A stretch of DNA of 64,000 bases from Streptomyces spectabilis (GTDB lineage: Bacteria > Actinomycetota > Actinomycetes > Streptomycetales > Streptomycetaceae): assembly GCF_008704795.1 (NCBI RefSeq), contig NZ_CP023690.1:6582501-6646500 (forward strand). The letters are read 5' to 3'. The notes under the pieces were generated by a model that was not told the origin of the DNA, did no database searches, and saw nothing but the letters and a program-made list of their open reading frames with translations. Shown in pieces: positions 16,596 through 25,511 of this stretch; position 1 is the first letter of the stretch; each line of letters begins with the position of its first letter. The position numbers and the translations under genes are program-made.

Positions 16596-18380
16596 GTGCT
16601 CTCGTATCCCTGGAATCCCCAGCGCCCCAGCCCCATGCCCACGCACCGCTACGTTCCGTACGGCGAGCGGGTGGACGTCCCGCTCCGGGCCAGGAGCTGG
16701 CCCTCGGCCCGGCTCACCGCCGCCCCGCTCTGGGTCCCCGTCGACCTGCGCGACGGCAACCAGGCCCTGGCCGAGCCGATGGACACCGCGCGCAAGCGCC
16801 GTCTCTTCGACCTGCTCGTGTCCATGGGGTTCAAGGAGATCGAGGTCGGCTATCCGTCGGCGAGCCGGGCGGACTTCGACTTCGTCCGGCACCTGGTGGA
16901 CCTGGTGCGCTCCGGAGCCGTACCGGACGACGTCACGCCCGTCGTCTTCACCCCGGCCCGGCCCGACCTCATCGACCGCACCTTCGAGGCCGTCGACGGG
17001 CTGCCGCGCGCCGTGGTCCACCTGTACATCGCCACCTCGCCGGTGTGGCGCGAGGTCGTGCTCGGCAAGGACCGTCCGGCGGTGGCCGCCGTCGCGCGCG
17101 CGGCCGCGGCGCACCTGGCCCGCCTCGCGGACGCCCGTCCGGACGCCGACATCCGCTTCCAGTTCGCGCCGGAGACCTTCAACCTCACCGAGCCCGACTA
17201 CGTCCTGGAGCTGTGTGACTCCCTCACCGAGCTGTGGGACGCGAGCCCGGACCGGCCCGTCACGCACAACCTCCCGGCGACCGTCGAGATAGCCACGCCG
17301 AACGTGTACGCCGACCAGATCGAGTACATGCACCGGCACCTGGCCCGGCGCGACTCCGTCATCCTGTCCGTGCACCCGCACAACGACCGCGGCACCGGCG
17401 TCGCCTGCGCCGAACTCGCGCTGCTCGCCGGGGCCCAGCGCGTCGAGGGCTGTCTGTTCGGCAACGGCGAGCGCACCGGGAACGTCGACCTGGTGACGCT
17501 CGCGCTCAACCTGTACGCGCAGGGCGTCGACCCCATGGTCGACCTGTCCGACATCGACGCGGTCCGCGAGGTCGTCGAGCACTGCAACCGCCTTCCCGTG
17601 CACCCGCGCCACCCGTACGCGGGCGACCTCGTGCACACCGCGTTCTCCGGCACCCACCAGGACGCCATCGCCAAGGGCCTGGCCCACCACGCCAAGCGGG
17701 CGGCGGACCTGGGCGTGGAGCCCGGCCTCGCGCCGTGGAGCGTGCCGTACCTGCCGATCGACCCGGCCGACGTCGGACGCTCGTACGAGGCGGTGATCCG
17801 GGTCAACTCCCAGTCGGGCAAGGGCGGTACCGCGTATCTGCTGCGGACCCGCCACGGGCTCGACCTGCCCGCGGCGATGCGCCCCGACGTGGCCCGCGTG
17901 GTGCAGGAGACGACCGACGGCAGCGGCCGCGAGGCCCGCCCCGAGGAGCTGTACGAGCTGTTCCGGACCACGTACCTGACGCCGGGCAGGCCGGGTTCCG
18001 GCGGGGCGGTGTCGGTCCTGGCCTGGGGCGCGGACACCACCCCCGACGGCCTGCACCGCTGCGTCTGCACCCTCGACGTGAACGGCCGCCCCGGTGACTT
18101 CGAGGGCGTCGGCAACGGCCCGCTGTCCGCCTTCGTGGCCGCGCTCGGCGCCGCGGGCATCGCCGTCGACGTCCTCGACTACAGCGAGCACGCCCTGGCC
18201 TCCGGCGGCACCAGCGAGGCGGCGGCCTACGCGCGCTGCCGCGTCGGCGGGGGCGGTGACGTCTGGGGCGCGGGCGTGGACACCTCGCTCCTCACCGCGT
18301 CCGTGCAGGCGGTGGTGTCGGCGGTGAACCGCGGCCTCGCACAGCGGACGTCGCGGGACGCCGCGGTGACGACGGCATGA
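16596..18380 (+). CDS. leuA: 2-isopropylmalate synthase (LeuA family)
   Basis: Condenses acetyl-CoA with 2-oxoisovalerate, the first step of leucine synthesis. The catalytic TIM barrel starts with the DLRDGNQAL motif and contains the metal-binding HPHND and the HMGL signature region [15 protein letters not shown]. The C-terminal LeuA dimer/allosteric domain (from about residue 430) is present, so leucine feedback is expected. GTG 16596 is used; ATG 16635 is an alternative. It is under a divergent GntR regulator and coupled by ATGA to an ABC ATPase gene, not to other leucine genes, so it could be a paralogue with a special role rather than the housekeeping enzyme. Confidence 0.88.
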   Translation: MLSYPWNPQRPSPMPTHRYVPYGERVDVPLRARSWPSARLTAAPLWVPVDLRDGNQALAEPMDTARKRRLFDLLVSMGFKEIEVGYPSASRADFDFVRHLVDLVRSGAVPDDVTPVVFTPARPDLIDRTFEAVDGLPRAVVHLYIATSPVWREVVLGKDRPAVAAVARAAAAHLARLADARPDADIRFQFAPETFNLTEPDYVLELCDSLTELWDASPDRPVTHNLPATVEIATPNVYADQIEYMHRHLARRDSVILSVHPHNDRGTGVACAELALLAGAQRVEGCLFGNGERTGNVDLVTLALNLYAQGVDPMVDLSDIDAVREVVEHCNRLPVHPRHPYAGDLVHTAFSGTHQDAIAKGLAHHAKRAADLGVEPGLAPWSVPYLPIDPADVGRSYEAVIRVNSQSGKGGTAYLLRTRHGLDLPAAMRPDVARVVQETTDGSGREARPEELYELFRTTYLTPGRPGSGGAVSVLAWGADTTPDGLHRCVCTLDVNGRPGDFEGVGNGPLSAFVAALGAAGIAVDVLDYSEHALASGGTSEAAAYARCRVGGGGDVWGAGVDTSLLTASVQAVVSAVNRGLAQRTSRDAAVTTA

Positions 18381-19231
18381 CGGCGGCCGGGCCCGCCACG
18401 CTCACCGCCCCGGGCGCTTCCCCGACGGCGGCCGGGGGCGCTCCCGTCCTGCGCGCCGACTCCGTCGCCGTGGTCCGCGAAGGGCGCCGCATCCTCGACG
18501 GCGTCTCGCTCACGGTCGGGGCCGGGGAGCACTGGGCCCTGCTCGGCGCCAACGGCGCGGGCAAGTCCACGCTCCTGGGTCTGCTCGGCGCCCTGACGCA
18601 CCCCACGCACGGCACGGTGGACGTGCTCGGCAGCCGCCTCGGCACCGTCGACCTGCGCGAACTGCGCGCCCACCTCGGGCACGTCGACCCCCGGCACCCG
18701 CTGCGCTCGCCGCTGCCCGTGCGCGAGGTCGTGCTCACAGGGCTCACCAACAGCGTGGCCCGCATGCCGCACCGGCATCCGTCGCCGGCCCAGCGCGCGC
18801 GGGCCGAGGCGCTGATCGGGGCCATGGGCCTGGCCGCCCGCGCCGACGCGCGCTGGCCCACGCTGTCGCAGGGCGAGCGCGGCCGGGCGCTGATCGCCCG
18901 CGCCCTCATGCCCGGCCCCCGGCTCCTGCTCCTCGACGAGCCCGCCACCGGGCTCGATCTGCCGGGCCGCGAGCGGCTCCTCGACAGCCTCGAGGCGCTG
19001 CGGACCGCCCACCCCCGCCTGGCCACGGTCCTCGTCACCCACCACCTGGAGGAACTGCCCGTCGGCACCACCCACGCGGTGCTGCTGCGGGAGGGCCGGG
19101 TGCTCGCCTCGGGGGCCGTGCGGGACGTGGTGACGACGGAGCTGATCAGCGCGTGCTTCGACCACCCGGTGCGGGTGGAGCGGCGCGAGGGCCGCTGGAG
19201 CGTGCGGGGCCTTCGGGGCGCCGGGGCGTGA
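18377..19231 (+). CDS. Stand-alone ABC transporter ATP-binding protein (ModF-like)
   Basis: 284-residue single nucleotide-binding domain. Motifs are Walker A ([12 protein letters not shown]), a signature written as [15 protein letters not shown], Walker B ([19 protein letters not shown]) and H-loop (VTHHLEELP). The LSQGE signature and the overall form resemble the ModF/YlmA-like group of orphan ATPases. There is no membrane subunit or binding protein nearby, so transport is unproven; a regulatory or ribosome-linked role is possible. ATGA overlap with leuA indicates co-translation. Confidence 0.85.
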   Translation: MTAAGPATLTAPGASPTAAGGAPVLRADSVAVVREGRRILDGVSLTVGAGEHWALLGANGAGKSTLLGLLGALTHPTHGTVDVLGSRLGTVDLRELRAHLGHVDPRHPLRSPLPVREVVLTGLTNSVARMPHRHPSPAQRARAEALIGAMGLAARADARWPTLSQGERGRALIARALMPGPRLLLLDEPATGLDLPGRERLLDSLEALRTAHPRLATVLVTHHLEELPVGTTHAVLLREGRVLASGAVRDVVTTELISACFDHPVRVERREGRWSVRGLRGAGA

Positions 19232-19237
19232 AACGTC

Positions 19238-19265
19238 GGACGGGCCAGGAGGCCCTGGCCCGTCC
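19238..19265. terminator. Perfect 12-bp hairpin between convergent genes
   Basis: GGACGGGCCAGG (19238-19249), loop AGGC, CCTGGCCCGTCC (19254-19265). It lies seven bases after the ATPase stop and 28 bases beyond the EF-hand stop, so it can serve both directions. Confidence 0.9.
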
Positions 19266-19293
19266 GGTGGTTCGGGGTCCGCTCAGGCCTTGC

Positions 19294-19509
19294 TCAGGCC
19301 TTGTTCAGCGTGGCCCAGAACTCGTCGAAGGAGAGCAGCTTGTCGCCGTTCTGGTCCTTGGACTTGATGATGGCCTCGGCCACCGACTCGGTGACGTTGA
19401 AGTCCCCCATTTGTGCCATGGCGGTCTTGTACTCCGCCGCCGTGATGTAGCCGTCGCCGTCCGCGTCGAACCGGTCGAACTGCTTGCGTGCTTCCTCGAT
19501 GTCCGCCAC
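19294..19509 (-). CDS. Small EF-hand calcium-binding protein
   Basis: 71-residue soluble protein with two EF hands: DADGDGYITAAE (about residues 15-26) and DQNGDKLLSFDE (about 52-63). Positions 1, 3, 5, 9 and 12 of both loops are suitable for Ca2+. It belongs to the small calmodulin-like Cab proteins of Streptomyces, several of which affect spore germination and aerial growth or buffer Ca2+. The start is GTG at 19509. An 11-bp tandem duplication (19281-19291 and 19292-19302) covers the stop codon region without changing the reading frame. Confidence 0.92.
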   Translation of the reverse strand: MADIEEARKQFDRFDADGDGYITAAEYKTAMAQMGDFNVTESVAEAIIKSKDQNGDKLLSFDEFWATLNKA

Positions 19510-19590
19510 CGGGTCCGCCCCTTCTTCGTGTCGTACTGACGGGGGTTAGGGTAACGGCCGTTCCGGGTGCCAATTGCAGGGAGTACGGCC

Positions 19591-20250
19591 ATGGCCAGCG
19601 CATCGGCGTCGCTCGACGCCATCCTCACCGCCGCCGCCCGCGGTGAGTTCCCCGCTGCCGACGGCACCACCACCGTCGTGCCGCAGCCGTCGCCGCGCGA
19701 TGCCGGGGTGATGTCGTTCACGGCGCACACCGTCGTCTTCACCGACGAGGACCCGGACTGGGTACGGGCCGCCGTGGCGGGGGCGGGCTGCGACCCGCTC
19801 GCCGCGACGATGAACCCGCGCTTCCTCACCGCCTTCGCGGACCGGACGGGGCGGGCCGTCGACACCATCGACCTCGTCACCGCGGCGTCCGCCGTGGACG
19901 GGCCGCCGGACCCCGCCCTCGGCCTGCGCGCCCTTGACGACCCCGACCACCCCCGCGTGGCACGGGCCCTCAAGCGCCGCGACGACGTGCGGGTGTGGGC
20001 GTCGGAGGCGGGCGGCGTCGTCACCATCGGGCGCGGGGTCGCGGGGCGCTGGGAGGTGTCCGTCGAGGTCGACGAGTCGGCCCGGCACCGGGGCCTCGGG
20101 CGGGCGCTCGCCTCGGCGGCGCGGTGCCTCGTGCCCGGGGGCGGGGTGGTGTGGGCCCAGCAGGCCCCGGGCAACGCCCGCAGCGTACGCGCCTTCCAGG
20201 CGGCGGGGTTCCGCCCGGTGGGCGCGGAGGCCTTGTTCTTCGCTCGGTAG
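19591..20250 (+). CDS. GNAT-family N-acetyltransferase
   Basis: 219-residue protein with a C-terminal GNAT acetyl-CoA site: ARHRGLGRALASAARCL is the pyrophosphate-binding Q/RxxGxG/A-type motif, followed by WAQQAPGNARSVRAFQAAGFRPVG. The N-terminal half is not a recognisable domain. The ATG at 19591 is preferred over an upstream frame opening at 19567 because GGGAG lies ten bases before it. Substrate unknown. It ends six bases before the convergent AraC gene. Confidence 0.85.
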   Translation: MASASASLDAILTAAARGEFPAADGTTTVVPQPSPRDAGVMSFTAHTVVFTDEDPDWVRAAVAGAGCDPLAATMNPRFLTAFADRTGRAVDTIDLVTAASAVDGPPDPALGLRALDDPDHPRVARALKRRDDVRVWASEAGGVVTIGRGVAGRWEVSVEVDESARHRGLGRALASAARCLVPGGGVVWAQQAPGNARSVRAFQAAGFRPVGAEALFFAR

Positions 20251-20256
20251 GCGGCG

Positions 20257-21198
20257 CTACCCGGTCCCGCCCAGTCTCCGGTAGCGGCCCGGGGCCACGC
20301 CGAATTCCCGTTTGAAGGCCTTGGCGAAGGCGAACTCCGAGGTGTAGCCCGCCTGTTGGGAGACCACGCGCAGGGGGGCGTCGCCCGTGCGGAGGGCCCG
20401 CCCCGCGACCGTCATCCGCCACCACGTCAGATAGGCCAGCGGCGGCACCCCCACCGAACCCGCGAACCGCCGCGCGAACGCCGCACGGGAGAGCCCCGCG
20501 AGCGCCCCGAGCTCCTCGACCGTCCAGGCCCGCGTCGGCTCCGCGTGCATCGCGCGGAGCGCCGTCGCGACCCCGGTGTCGGCGAGCGCCGCGGCCCACC
20601 CGGTCGGATGCCCCGTGCCGTACCGCTCGCCCAGCCACCACGCGCGCAGCAGATACAGGAGCATCGTGTCCAGGAGCGCCGGGACGATGGTGTCCGAGCC
20701 GGGCTGCGGGTCCTCCAGTTCGGCACCGAGCAGTTCCACGGTGGTGCGCAGGGAGTGGTGGGTGCCCACGCGCGCGGGCAGGTGCACGACGGCGGGCAGC
20801 TCGGAGAGCAGCGGATGCGCCCGGGCCCGGTCCAACTGGTAGGCCCCGCACAGGATCACCGCGGATGGCGCGGCCCCCGACTCCGCGCGCGGCACCTGCG
20901 GCGGCGGCGCGGGCCAGCTCCCGTCCGGGTTCAGCTCGAACCGCTCCAGGGGCGCGCCGGGCTCGCTGGCGAGCGCGTGGCCGCAGCCGTGCGCGAGGAA
21001 GACGATGTCGCCGGGCGCGAGCGCGACCGGTTCCGCGTCCCCGCCGGGAAGGAGCCAGGCCGAACCCCGCAGGAGTACGTGGAACCCGGCCCCGCCGTGC
21101 GTCCCGAAGTGGACGCCCCACGTCCCGTACTTGTCCCGGATCGCCGAGTGCGGCCGCCCGAGCCGCATGGCGGCCACCGCGTCACTGAGTACGTCCAT
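20257..21198 (-). CDS. AraC-family regulator with cupin sensor
   Basis: 313-residue regulator. The N-terminal cupin-like sensor domain (HFGTHGGAGFHVLLRGSAWLLPGGDAEPVALAPGDIVFLAHG) is followed by the two-helix-turn-helix AraC domain at the C-terminus (ELGALAGLSRAAFARRFAGSVGVPPLAYLTWWRM... VVSQQAGYTSEFAFAKAFKREFG). The ATG at 21198 starts just before the conserved sensor; the longer open frame upstream is non-coding. It is divergent from an oxidoreductase gene, which is the expected target (common arrangement). Confidence 0.9.
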   Translation of the reverse strand: MDVLSDAVAAMRLGRPHSAIRDKYGTWGVHFGTHGGAGFHVLLRGSAWLLPGGDAEPVALAPGDIVFLAHGCGHALASEPGAPLERFELNPDGSWPAPPPQVPRAESGAAPSAVILCGAYQLDRARAHPLLSELPAVVHLPARVGTHHSLRTTVELLGAELEDPQPGSDTIVPALLDTMLLYLLRAWWLGERYGTGHPTGWAAALADTGVATALRAMHAEPTRAWTVEELGALAGLSRAAFARRFAGSVGVPPLAYLTWWRMTVAGRALRTGDAPLRVVSQQAGYTSEFAFAKAFKREFGVAPGRYRRLGGTG

Positions 21199-21253
21199 GC
21201 CGGAAAGGTAGCGCACGGCTCGGTGGTTGAGACGCGCGGACATAAAGCAGAGA

Positions 21254-21291
21254 TCTGCGGGCATAGCTCGTATCGGCCTGCCCCGCATAGC
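21254..21291. promoter_or_regulatory. Candidate AraC operator: GCATAGC direct repeats
   Basis: GCATAGC occurs at 21261-21267 and 21285-21291, 24 bp apart, in the 102-bp divergent region between the AraC gene and the oxidoreductase. TGCGGGCA and TGCCCCGCA around them also form an imperfect inverted repeat. Confidence 0.45.
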
Positions 21292-21300
21292 GTTTCGGGC

Positions 21301-22302
21301 ATGACGACATCGACTACCGCCCGCACCGTGCTCTTCGACGAGACCGGCGGCCCCGAGGTCCTGCGCGTACACGATCTGAGGCTGCCCGCTCCGGGGCCGG
21401 GCGAGGTCCAGCTGAAGGTCGAGGCGCTCGGCCTCAACAGGGCCGAGGCCCTGCTGCGCTCCGGCGCGTACTACTACCCGCCGACCCTGCCCGGCTCACG
21501 CAACGGATACGAGGCCGCGGGCGTCGTGGAGGCCGTCGGTGGCGGCGTCACGGACCTCGCGCCCGGCGACCCCGTCCTGGTGGCCGCCGACTTCCATCTG
21601 AGCACCCACGGCGTGTACGCGGACCGCGTCGTGCTGCCCGAGACCGTGGTCGTGCGCCGCCCCGCGGCGGTGCACCCGGTCACGGCGGCCGCCGCGTGGC
21701 TCACGTACTCCACCGCGTACGGCGCCCTCCAGGTGGTCGCGGGGATGCGGCCCGGCGACCACGTCCTGATCACCGGCGCGTCCAGCGGCGTGGGCACTGC
21801 CGCGATCCAGGTGGTGCGCCGCGCGGGCGCCGTCCCGATCGCCACCACCCGCACCGAGGTCAAGCGGCAGCGGCTCCTCGACCTCGGCGCCGCCCATGTC
21901 GTCGTGACGGACGGCGAGAAGGACGTGGCGAAGGAGAGCAGGCGCCTGACCTCGGGACGCGGCGTCGAGATCGTCCTGGACGCGATCGGCGGCCCCGGCT
22001 TCCAGGAGCTCGGCGGTGCCGTCGCACCGGGCGGCACCCTGGTCAGCTACGGCTGGCTCGACCTGCGCCCCACGGTCCTCCCCATGAACTGGCCCCTCAC
22101 CGTGCACGGCTACGCCAACCTGGCGGCCTTCCCCACACCGGAAGACCGTCGTCGCGCCGCGGGCTACCTCTTCTCCGGCCTCGCGGACGGCTCGCTCCGG
22201 CCCGAGATCGCCGAGGTCTTCGACGGCCTGGACCGCATGCCGGAGGCCCACCGTCTGATGGAGTCGAACACCCACACCGGCAAGATCGTGGTGCGGCCGT
22301 AG
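21301..22302 (+). CDS. Zinc-type alcohol dehydrogenase/quinone oxidoreductase family protein (MDR)
   Basis: 333-residue medium-chain dehydrogenase/reductase. It has a GroES-like N-terminal half and a Rossmann NAD(P)H-binding region with ITGASSGVGTAAIQVVRRAGA. The catalytic-zinc cysteine and the four-cysteine structural zinc loop are absent, so it belongs to the zinc-free quinone oxidoreductase/enoyl reductase group. Expression is probably controlled by the divergent AraC regulator. Substrate not predictable. Confidence 0.9.
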   Translation: MTTSTTARTVLFDETGGPEVLRVHDLRLPAPGPGEVQLKVEALGLNRAEALLRSGAYYYPPTLPGSRNGYEAAGVVEAVGGGVTDLAPGDPVLVAADFHLSTHGVYADRVVLPETVVVRRPAAVHPVTAAAAWLTYSTAYGALQVVAGMRPGDHVLITGASSGVGTAAIQVVRRAGAVPIATTRTEVKRQRLLDLGAAHVVVTDGEKDVAKESRRLTSGRGVEIVLDAIGGPGFQELGGAVAPGGTLVSYGWLDLRPTVLPMNWPLTVHGYANLAAFPTPEDRRRAAGYLFSGLADGSLRPEIAEVFDGLDRMPEAHRLMESNTHTGKIVVRP

Positions 22303-22333
22303 CGTCGGGGCGGCTGACGGGCCCGCGGCCGGG

Positions 22334-22885
22334 CTAGGGCGTGGCCCAGTCCCGCATCGCGTCCTTGCTGGCGAAGTCCGCCACGTTCTTGTCCAGGGGC
22401 GTGGACGTGTACTGGTGGATGCGCCAGTCGGCACGGATGCGGGGCTTGCCCGCCGTCACGTAGTCGGCGATCCAGAGGCCGTCGCCCGCGTACGACGTCG
22501 TGTCCCGGTTCAGCCAGAAGTCGCGGTTCGTGTACAGAACGGTCCGCAGGTTCGGGCGCAGGCGCTTGACCTCCTTGATGAAGCGGTCCTTCTCCGCGTT
22601 CGTCGCCGCCGTGTGGTCGCCCGTCCACTCCCAGTCCACGGCCAGGAAGTCACCCGCCTTCTCGGGGGCCTTGGCGACGAAGTACTCCGCCTGGGCCGTG
22701 ATGTTGCCGGGCCACAGGAAGTGGTAGAAGCCCATGACGCACCCGGCCTCGCGGGCCCGTTTCGTCTGGGCCGACAGACGTGGGTTGATGTAGGTGCGGC
22801 CCTCGGTGGCCTTGACGATGACGAAGGAGACGCCTTCGGTCGAGAAGGACGACTGGTGGGAGCTGACGTCGATGCCGCGCAGCAT
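22334..22885 (-). CDS. Glycoside hydrolase family 25 (lysozyme-like) protein
   Basis: 183-residue single GH25 domain. It opens with GIDVSSHQ and contains FLAVDWEW, which carries the acidic catalytic residues of N-acetylmuramidases (Asp then Glu), and ends with the family-typical DWRIHQYTSTPLDKNVADF. No signal peptide is visible: translation begins at the domain itself, with a strong GGAGG seven bases before the ATG. How it reaches the wall is therefore unclear; a cytoplasmic or spore-release role, or leaderless export, is possible. Confidence 0.88.
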   Translation of the reverse strand: MLRGIDVSSHQSSFSTEGVSFVIVKATEGRTYINPRLSAQTKRAREAGCVMGFYHFLWPGNITAQAEYFVAKAPEKAGDFLAVDWEWTGDHTAATNAEKDRFIKEVKRLRPNLRTVLYTNRDFWLNRDTTSYAGDGLWIADYVTAGKPRIRADWRIHQYTSTPLDKNVADFASKDAMRDWATP

Positions 22886-22976
22886 GGGTGACCTCCGGAG
22901 GTGGGGGGGGGAGGGAGCGGATCACGGCCGGGCAGCGTGGGATGTGGGGGGTTCGCGCCGGCGGTCGGTGAAACGT

Positions 22977-23003
22977 GAACGGTTGACTGTGGATTGACCG
23001 TTC
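22977..23003. promoter_or_regulatory. Inverted repeat in the GH25/PLC divergent promoter
   Basis: GAACGGT (22977-22983) and ACCGTTC (22997-23003) are perfect complements with a 13-bp spacer. The spacer contains two TTGAC elements resembling -35 boxes. A regulator site is plausible; the regulator is unknown. Confidence 0.45.
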
Positions 23004-23070
23004 CCCTGTACAGGCGTTCCCACCCATACTGAGGGCCCTTCCCACGCCCCCCACCCCCACGGGAACCCAC

Positions 23071-23961
23071 ATGGCCCTCAGCCGTCGCACCTTCCTCGCC
23101 GCCGCCGGTGCCACCGCGTCCGCGGCCCTCGTCGGTACGTCCGCCGCGCGGGCCGTCGCCCGCCCCCTGGACGGCCGCGGCTGGCTGGCCGGGATCGACG
23201 GCTCAACTCCCTTGCAGCGCCTCACGATTCCGGGCACGCACGACTCCGGCGCCCGGTTCGGCGGCTGGTGGGTGGAGTGCCAGAACACCACCCTGGGGCA
23301 GCAACTGGCCTCCGGCATACGGTTCCTGGACATCCGGTGCCGGGCCTTCGAGGGGTCCTTCACCATCCACCACGCGGCGTTCTACCAGAACCTGAACTTC
23401 GACGACGTGCTCGGTGCCTGCCGCGACTTCCTCGCCGCCCAGCCGGGGGAGACCGTCCTCATGCGGGTCAAGCAGGAGTACTCGCAGGAGAGCGACAGCA
23501 CGTTCCGGGCGATCTTCGAGGACTATCTGGACCGGCGGGGGTGGCGGTCCCTGTTCCACATCGGGCAGGCCTGGCCACGCCTCGGGGACGCCCGCGGCCG
23601 GGTCGTGCTCATCGCCGACAACGGCGGGCTTCCCGGCGGCATCCGCTGGGGCGACGGCGGCCTCTTCGACCTCCAGGACGACTGGAACGCCGCCCCGGCG
23701 GCGAAGTACCCGAAGATCGAGACGCACTTCCGGAAGGCCGCGAGCCAGCCGGGAAAGCAGTACGTCAACTTCGTGAGCACGGCGGCCGGGCTGCCGCCGC
23801 GCTGGAACTCCGACAACCTGAACCCGCGGGTGCACGCCCTCATCGACAGCGCCGAGGGGCGGGCCTGGCGCGGGCTCGGGATCGTGCCGATGGACTACCC
23901 GAACACCCGCGCCGGCCTGGTGGAGTCACTCGTGGCACACAACGCGCTCAGCACTCGATGA
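23071..23961 (+). CDS. Secreted PI-specific phospholipase C-like protein
   Basis: 296-residue protein with a Tat signal ([10 protein letters not shown], cleavage likely near residue 28) and a PI-PLC X domain. The catalytic histidines are in IPGTHDSG (His57) and FTIHHA (His100/101); Asp and Arg residues of the active site follow in IRFLDIRC. Bacterial enzymes of this type cleave phosphatidylinositol to cyclic inositol phosphate and diacylglycerol. Its 3' end overlaps the convergent sdaA gene by 14 bp. Confidence 0.92.
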   Translation: MALSRRTFLAAAGATASAALVGTSAARAVARPLDGRGWLAGIDGSTPLQRLTIPGTHDSGARFGGWWVECQNTTLGQQLASGIRFLDIRCRAFEGSFTIHHAAFYQNLNFDDVLGACRDFLAAQPGETVLMRVKQEYSQESDSTFRAIFEDYLDRRGWRSLFHIGQAWPRLGDARGRVVLIADNGGLPGGIRWGDGGLFDLQDDWNAAPAAKYPKIETHFRKAASQPGKQYVNFVSTAAGLPPRWNSDNLNPRVHALIDSAEGRAWRGLGIVPMDYPNTRAGLVESLVAHNALSTR

Positions 23962-25318
23962 TGTTCACCGCGAGGCCGCCGCGCGCCGTCTCCTTGTACT
24001 TCACGGACATGTCCGCGCCGGTCTCCTTCATGGTCTTGATGACCTTGTCGAGGGACACCTTGTGGGAGCCGTCGCCGCGCATGGCCATGCGGGCGGCGGT
24101 GACGGCCTTCACCGCGGCCATGCCGTTGCGCTCGATGCACGGGATCTGGACCAGGCCGCCGACCGGGTCGCAGGTCAGGCCCAGGTTGTGCTCCATGCCG
24201 ATCTCGGCGGCGTTCTCGACCTGCTCGGGGGAGCCGCCGAGGACCTCGGCGAGGGCGCCCGCCGCCATCGAGCAGGCGGAGCCGACCTCGCCCTGGCAGC
24301 CGACCTCGGCGCCGGAGATGGAGGCGTTCTCCTTGAAGAGCATGCCGATGGCACCGGCGGCGAGGAGGAAGCGGACGACGCCCTCCTCGTCGGCGCCGGG
24401 CACGAAGTTCATGTAGTAGTGCAGGACGGCCGGGATGATGCCCGCGGCGCCGTTCGTCGGGGCGGTCACGACGCGGCCGCCCGCGGCGTTCTCCTCGTTC
24501 ACCGCCATCGCGTAGAGCGTGATCCACTCCATCGCGCGGGCCTGCGGGTCGCCCTCGGCGCGCAGCTGGCGCGCGGAGTGCGCGGCGCGGCGGCGGACCT
24601 TCAGACCGCCGGGCAGGATGCCCTCGCGGGACATGCCGCGGGAGACGCAGGCCTGCATCACGCGCCAGATGTCGAGGAGGCCCTCGCGGATCTCGTCCTC
24701 GGTGCGCCAGGCCTTCTCGTTCTCCAGCATCATCGCGGAGATGGAGAGGCCGGTCTCGGCGGAGAGGCGCAGCAGCTCGTCACCGGTGCGGAAGGGGTAC
24801 TTCAGGACCGTGTCGTCGGGGACGATCGGGCTCTGGCCGTCCACCGCGTCCTCGTCGACGACGAAGCCGCCGCCCACCGAGTAGTAGGTCTTCTCCAGGA
24901 CCAGGGCGCCGTCCGTGTCGTACGCGAAGACCGTCATGCCGTTGGCGTGGTACGGCAGCGCCTTGCGGCGGTGCAGGACCAGGTCCTCGTCGAAGTCGAA
25001 GTCGATCTCGTGCATGCCCAGGACGTTGAGGCGGCGGGAGGTCTTGATCTCCTCGACGCGGTCGTCGGCCGACTCCACGTTCACCGTGCGCGGGGACTCG
25101 CCCTCCAGACCGAGCAGGACCGCCTTGGGCGTGCCGTGGCCGTGGCCAGTGGCGCCGAGGGAGCCGTACAGCTCGGCGCGTACGGCCGTGGTGTGGGCCA
25201 GCAGGCCCTCGTTCTTGAGGCGGCGGGCGAACATGCGCGCCGCGCGCATCGGGCCGACCGTGTGGGAGCTGGACGGGCCGATGCCGATCGAGAACAGGTC
25301 GAAGACCGAGATGGCCAC
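23948..25318 (-). CDS. sdaA: L-serine ammonia-lyase (iron-sulfur dependent)
   Basis: Converts L-serine to pyruvate and ammonia. The 456-residue single chain has the N-terminal beta domain ([22 protein letters not shown]) and the C-terminal catalytic domain with cysteines for a [4Fe-4S] cluster ([14 protein letters not shown]... CDPVGG... IPCIERN) and the C-terminal IEC tail that enters the active site in related enzymes. GTG start with GGAG seven bases upstream. It is the last gene of the gcvT-gcvH-glyA-sdaA series, 193 bp after glyA, and completes the route from glycine to pyruvate. Confidence 0.95.
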   Translation of the reverse strand: MAISVFDLFSIGIGPSSSHTVGPMRAARMFARRLKNEGLLAHTTAVRAELYGSLGATGHGHGTPKAVLLGLEGESPRTVNVESADDRVEEIKTSRRLNVLGMHEIDFDFDEDLVLHRRKALPYHANGMTVFAYDTDGALVLEKTYYSVGGGFVVDEDAVDGQSPIVPDDTVLKYPFRTGDELLRLSAETGLSISAMMLENEKAWRTEDEIREGLLDIWRVMQACVSRGMSREGILPGGLKVRRRAAHSARQLRAEGDPQARAMEWITLYAMAVNEENAAGGRVVTAPTNGAAGIIPAVLHYYMNFVPGADEEGVVRFLLAAGAIGMLFKENASISGAEVGCQGEVGSACSMAAGALAEVLGGSPEQVENAAEIGMEHNLGLTCDPVGGLVQIPCIERNGMAAVKAVTAARMAMRGDGSHKVSLDKVIKTMKETGADMSVKYKETARGGLAVNIIEC

Positions 25319-25511
25319 GAGAGAACTCCAATGGTGGGTGGTAGACGCCGTTGTCTGCCGGTCGTGCGAGGGCGGTGCTACGGGCTCGGCGGTGCTACGC
25401 GGGCGGTGCGGGACTGCTGGTGGGGCACGTGGTGCGGGGCACCGTGTACACCGTCCTCATGTCCAGTGTGCGCGGTGCCCCGGAAGTCCGTACCAATAAA
25501 AGCGTACGAAA

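Noticed and set aside
16596..18380. Secondary-metabolite cluster around the LeuA-type enzyme
   Set aside because: No polyketide, peptide, terpene or tailoring genes are nearby.
18377..19231. Complete ABC transporter around the stand-alone ATPase
   Set aside because: No membrane subunit or binding protein gene exists within reach; only the ATPase is supported.
22960..22983. PHO-box-like GTGAAAC/GTGAACG before the lipase gene
   Set aside because: The half-sites are seven bases apart instead of the 11-base unit spacing of PhoP boxes.
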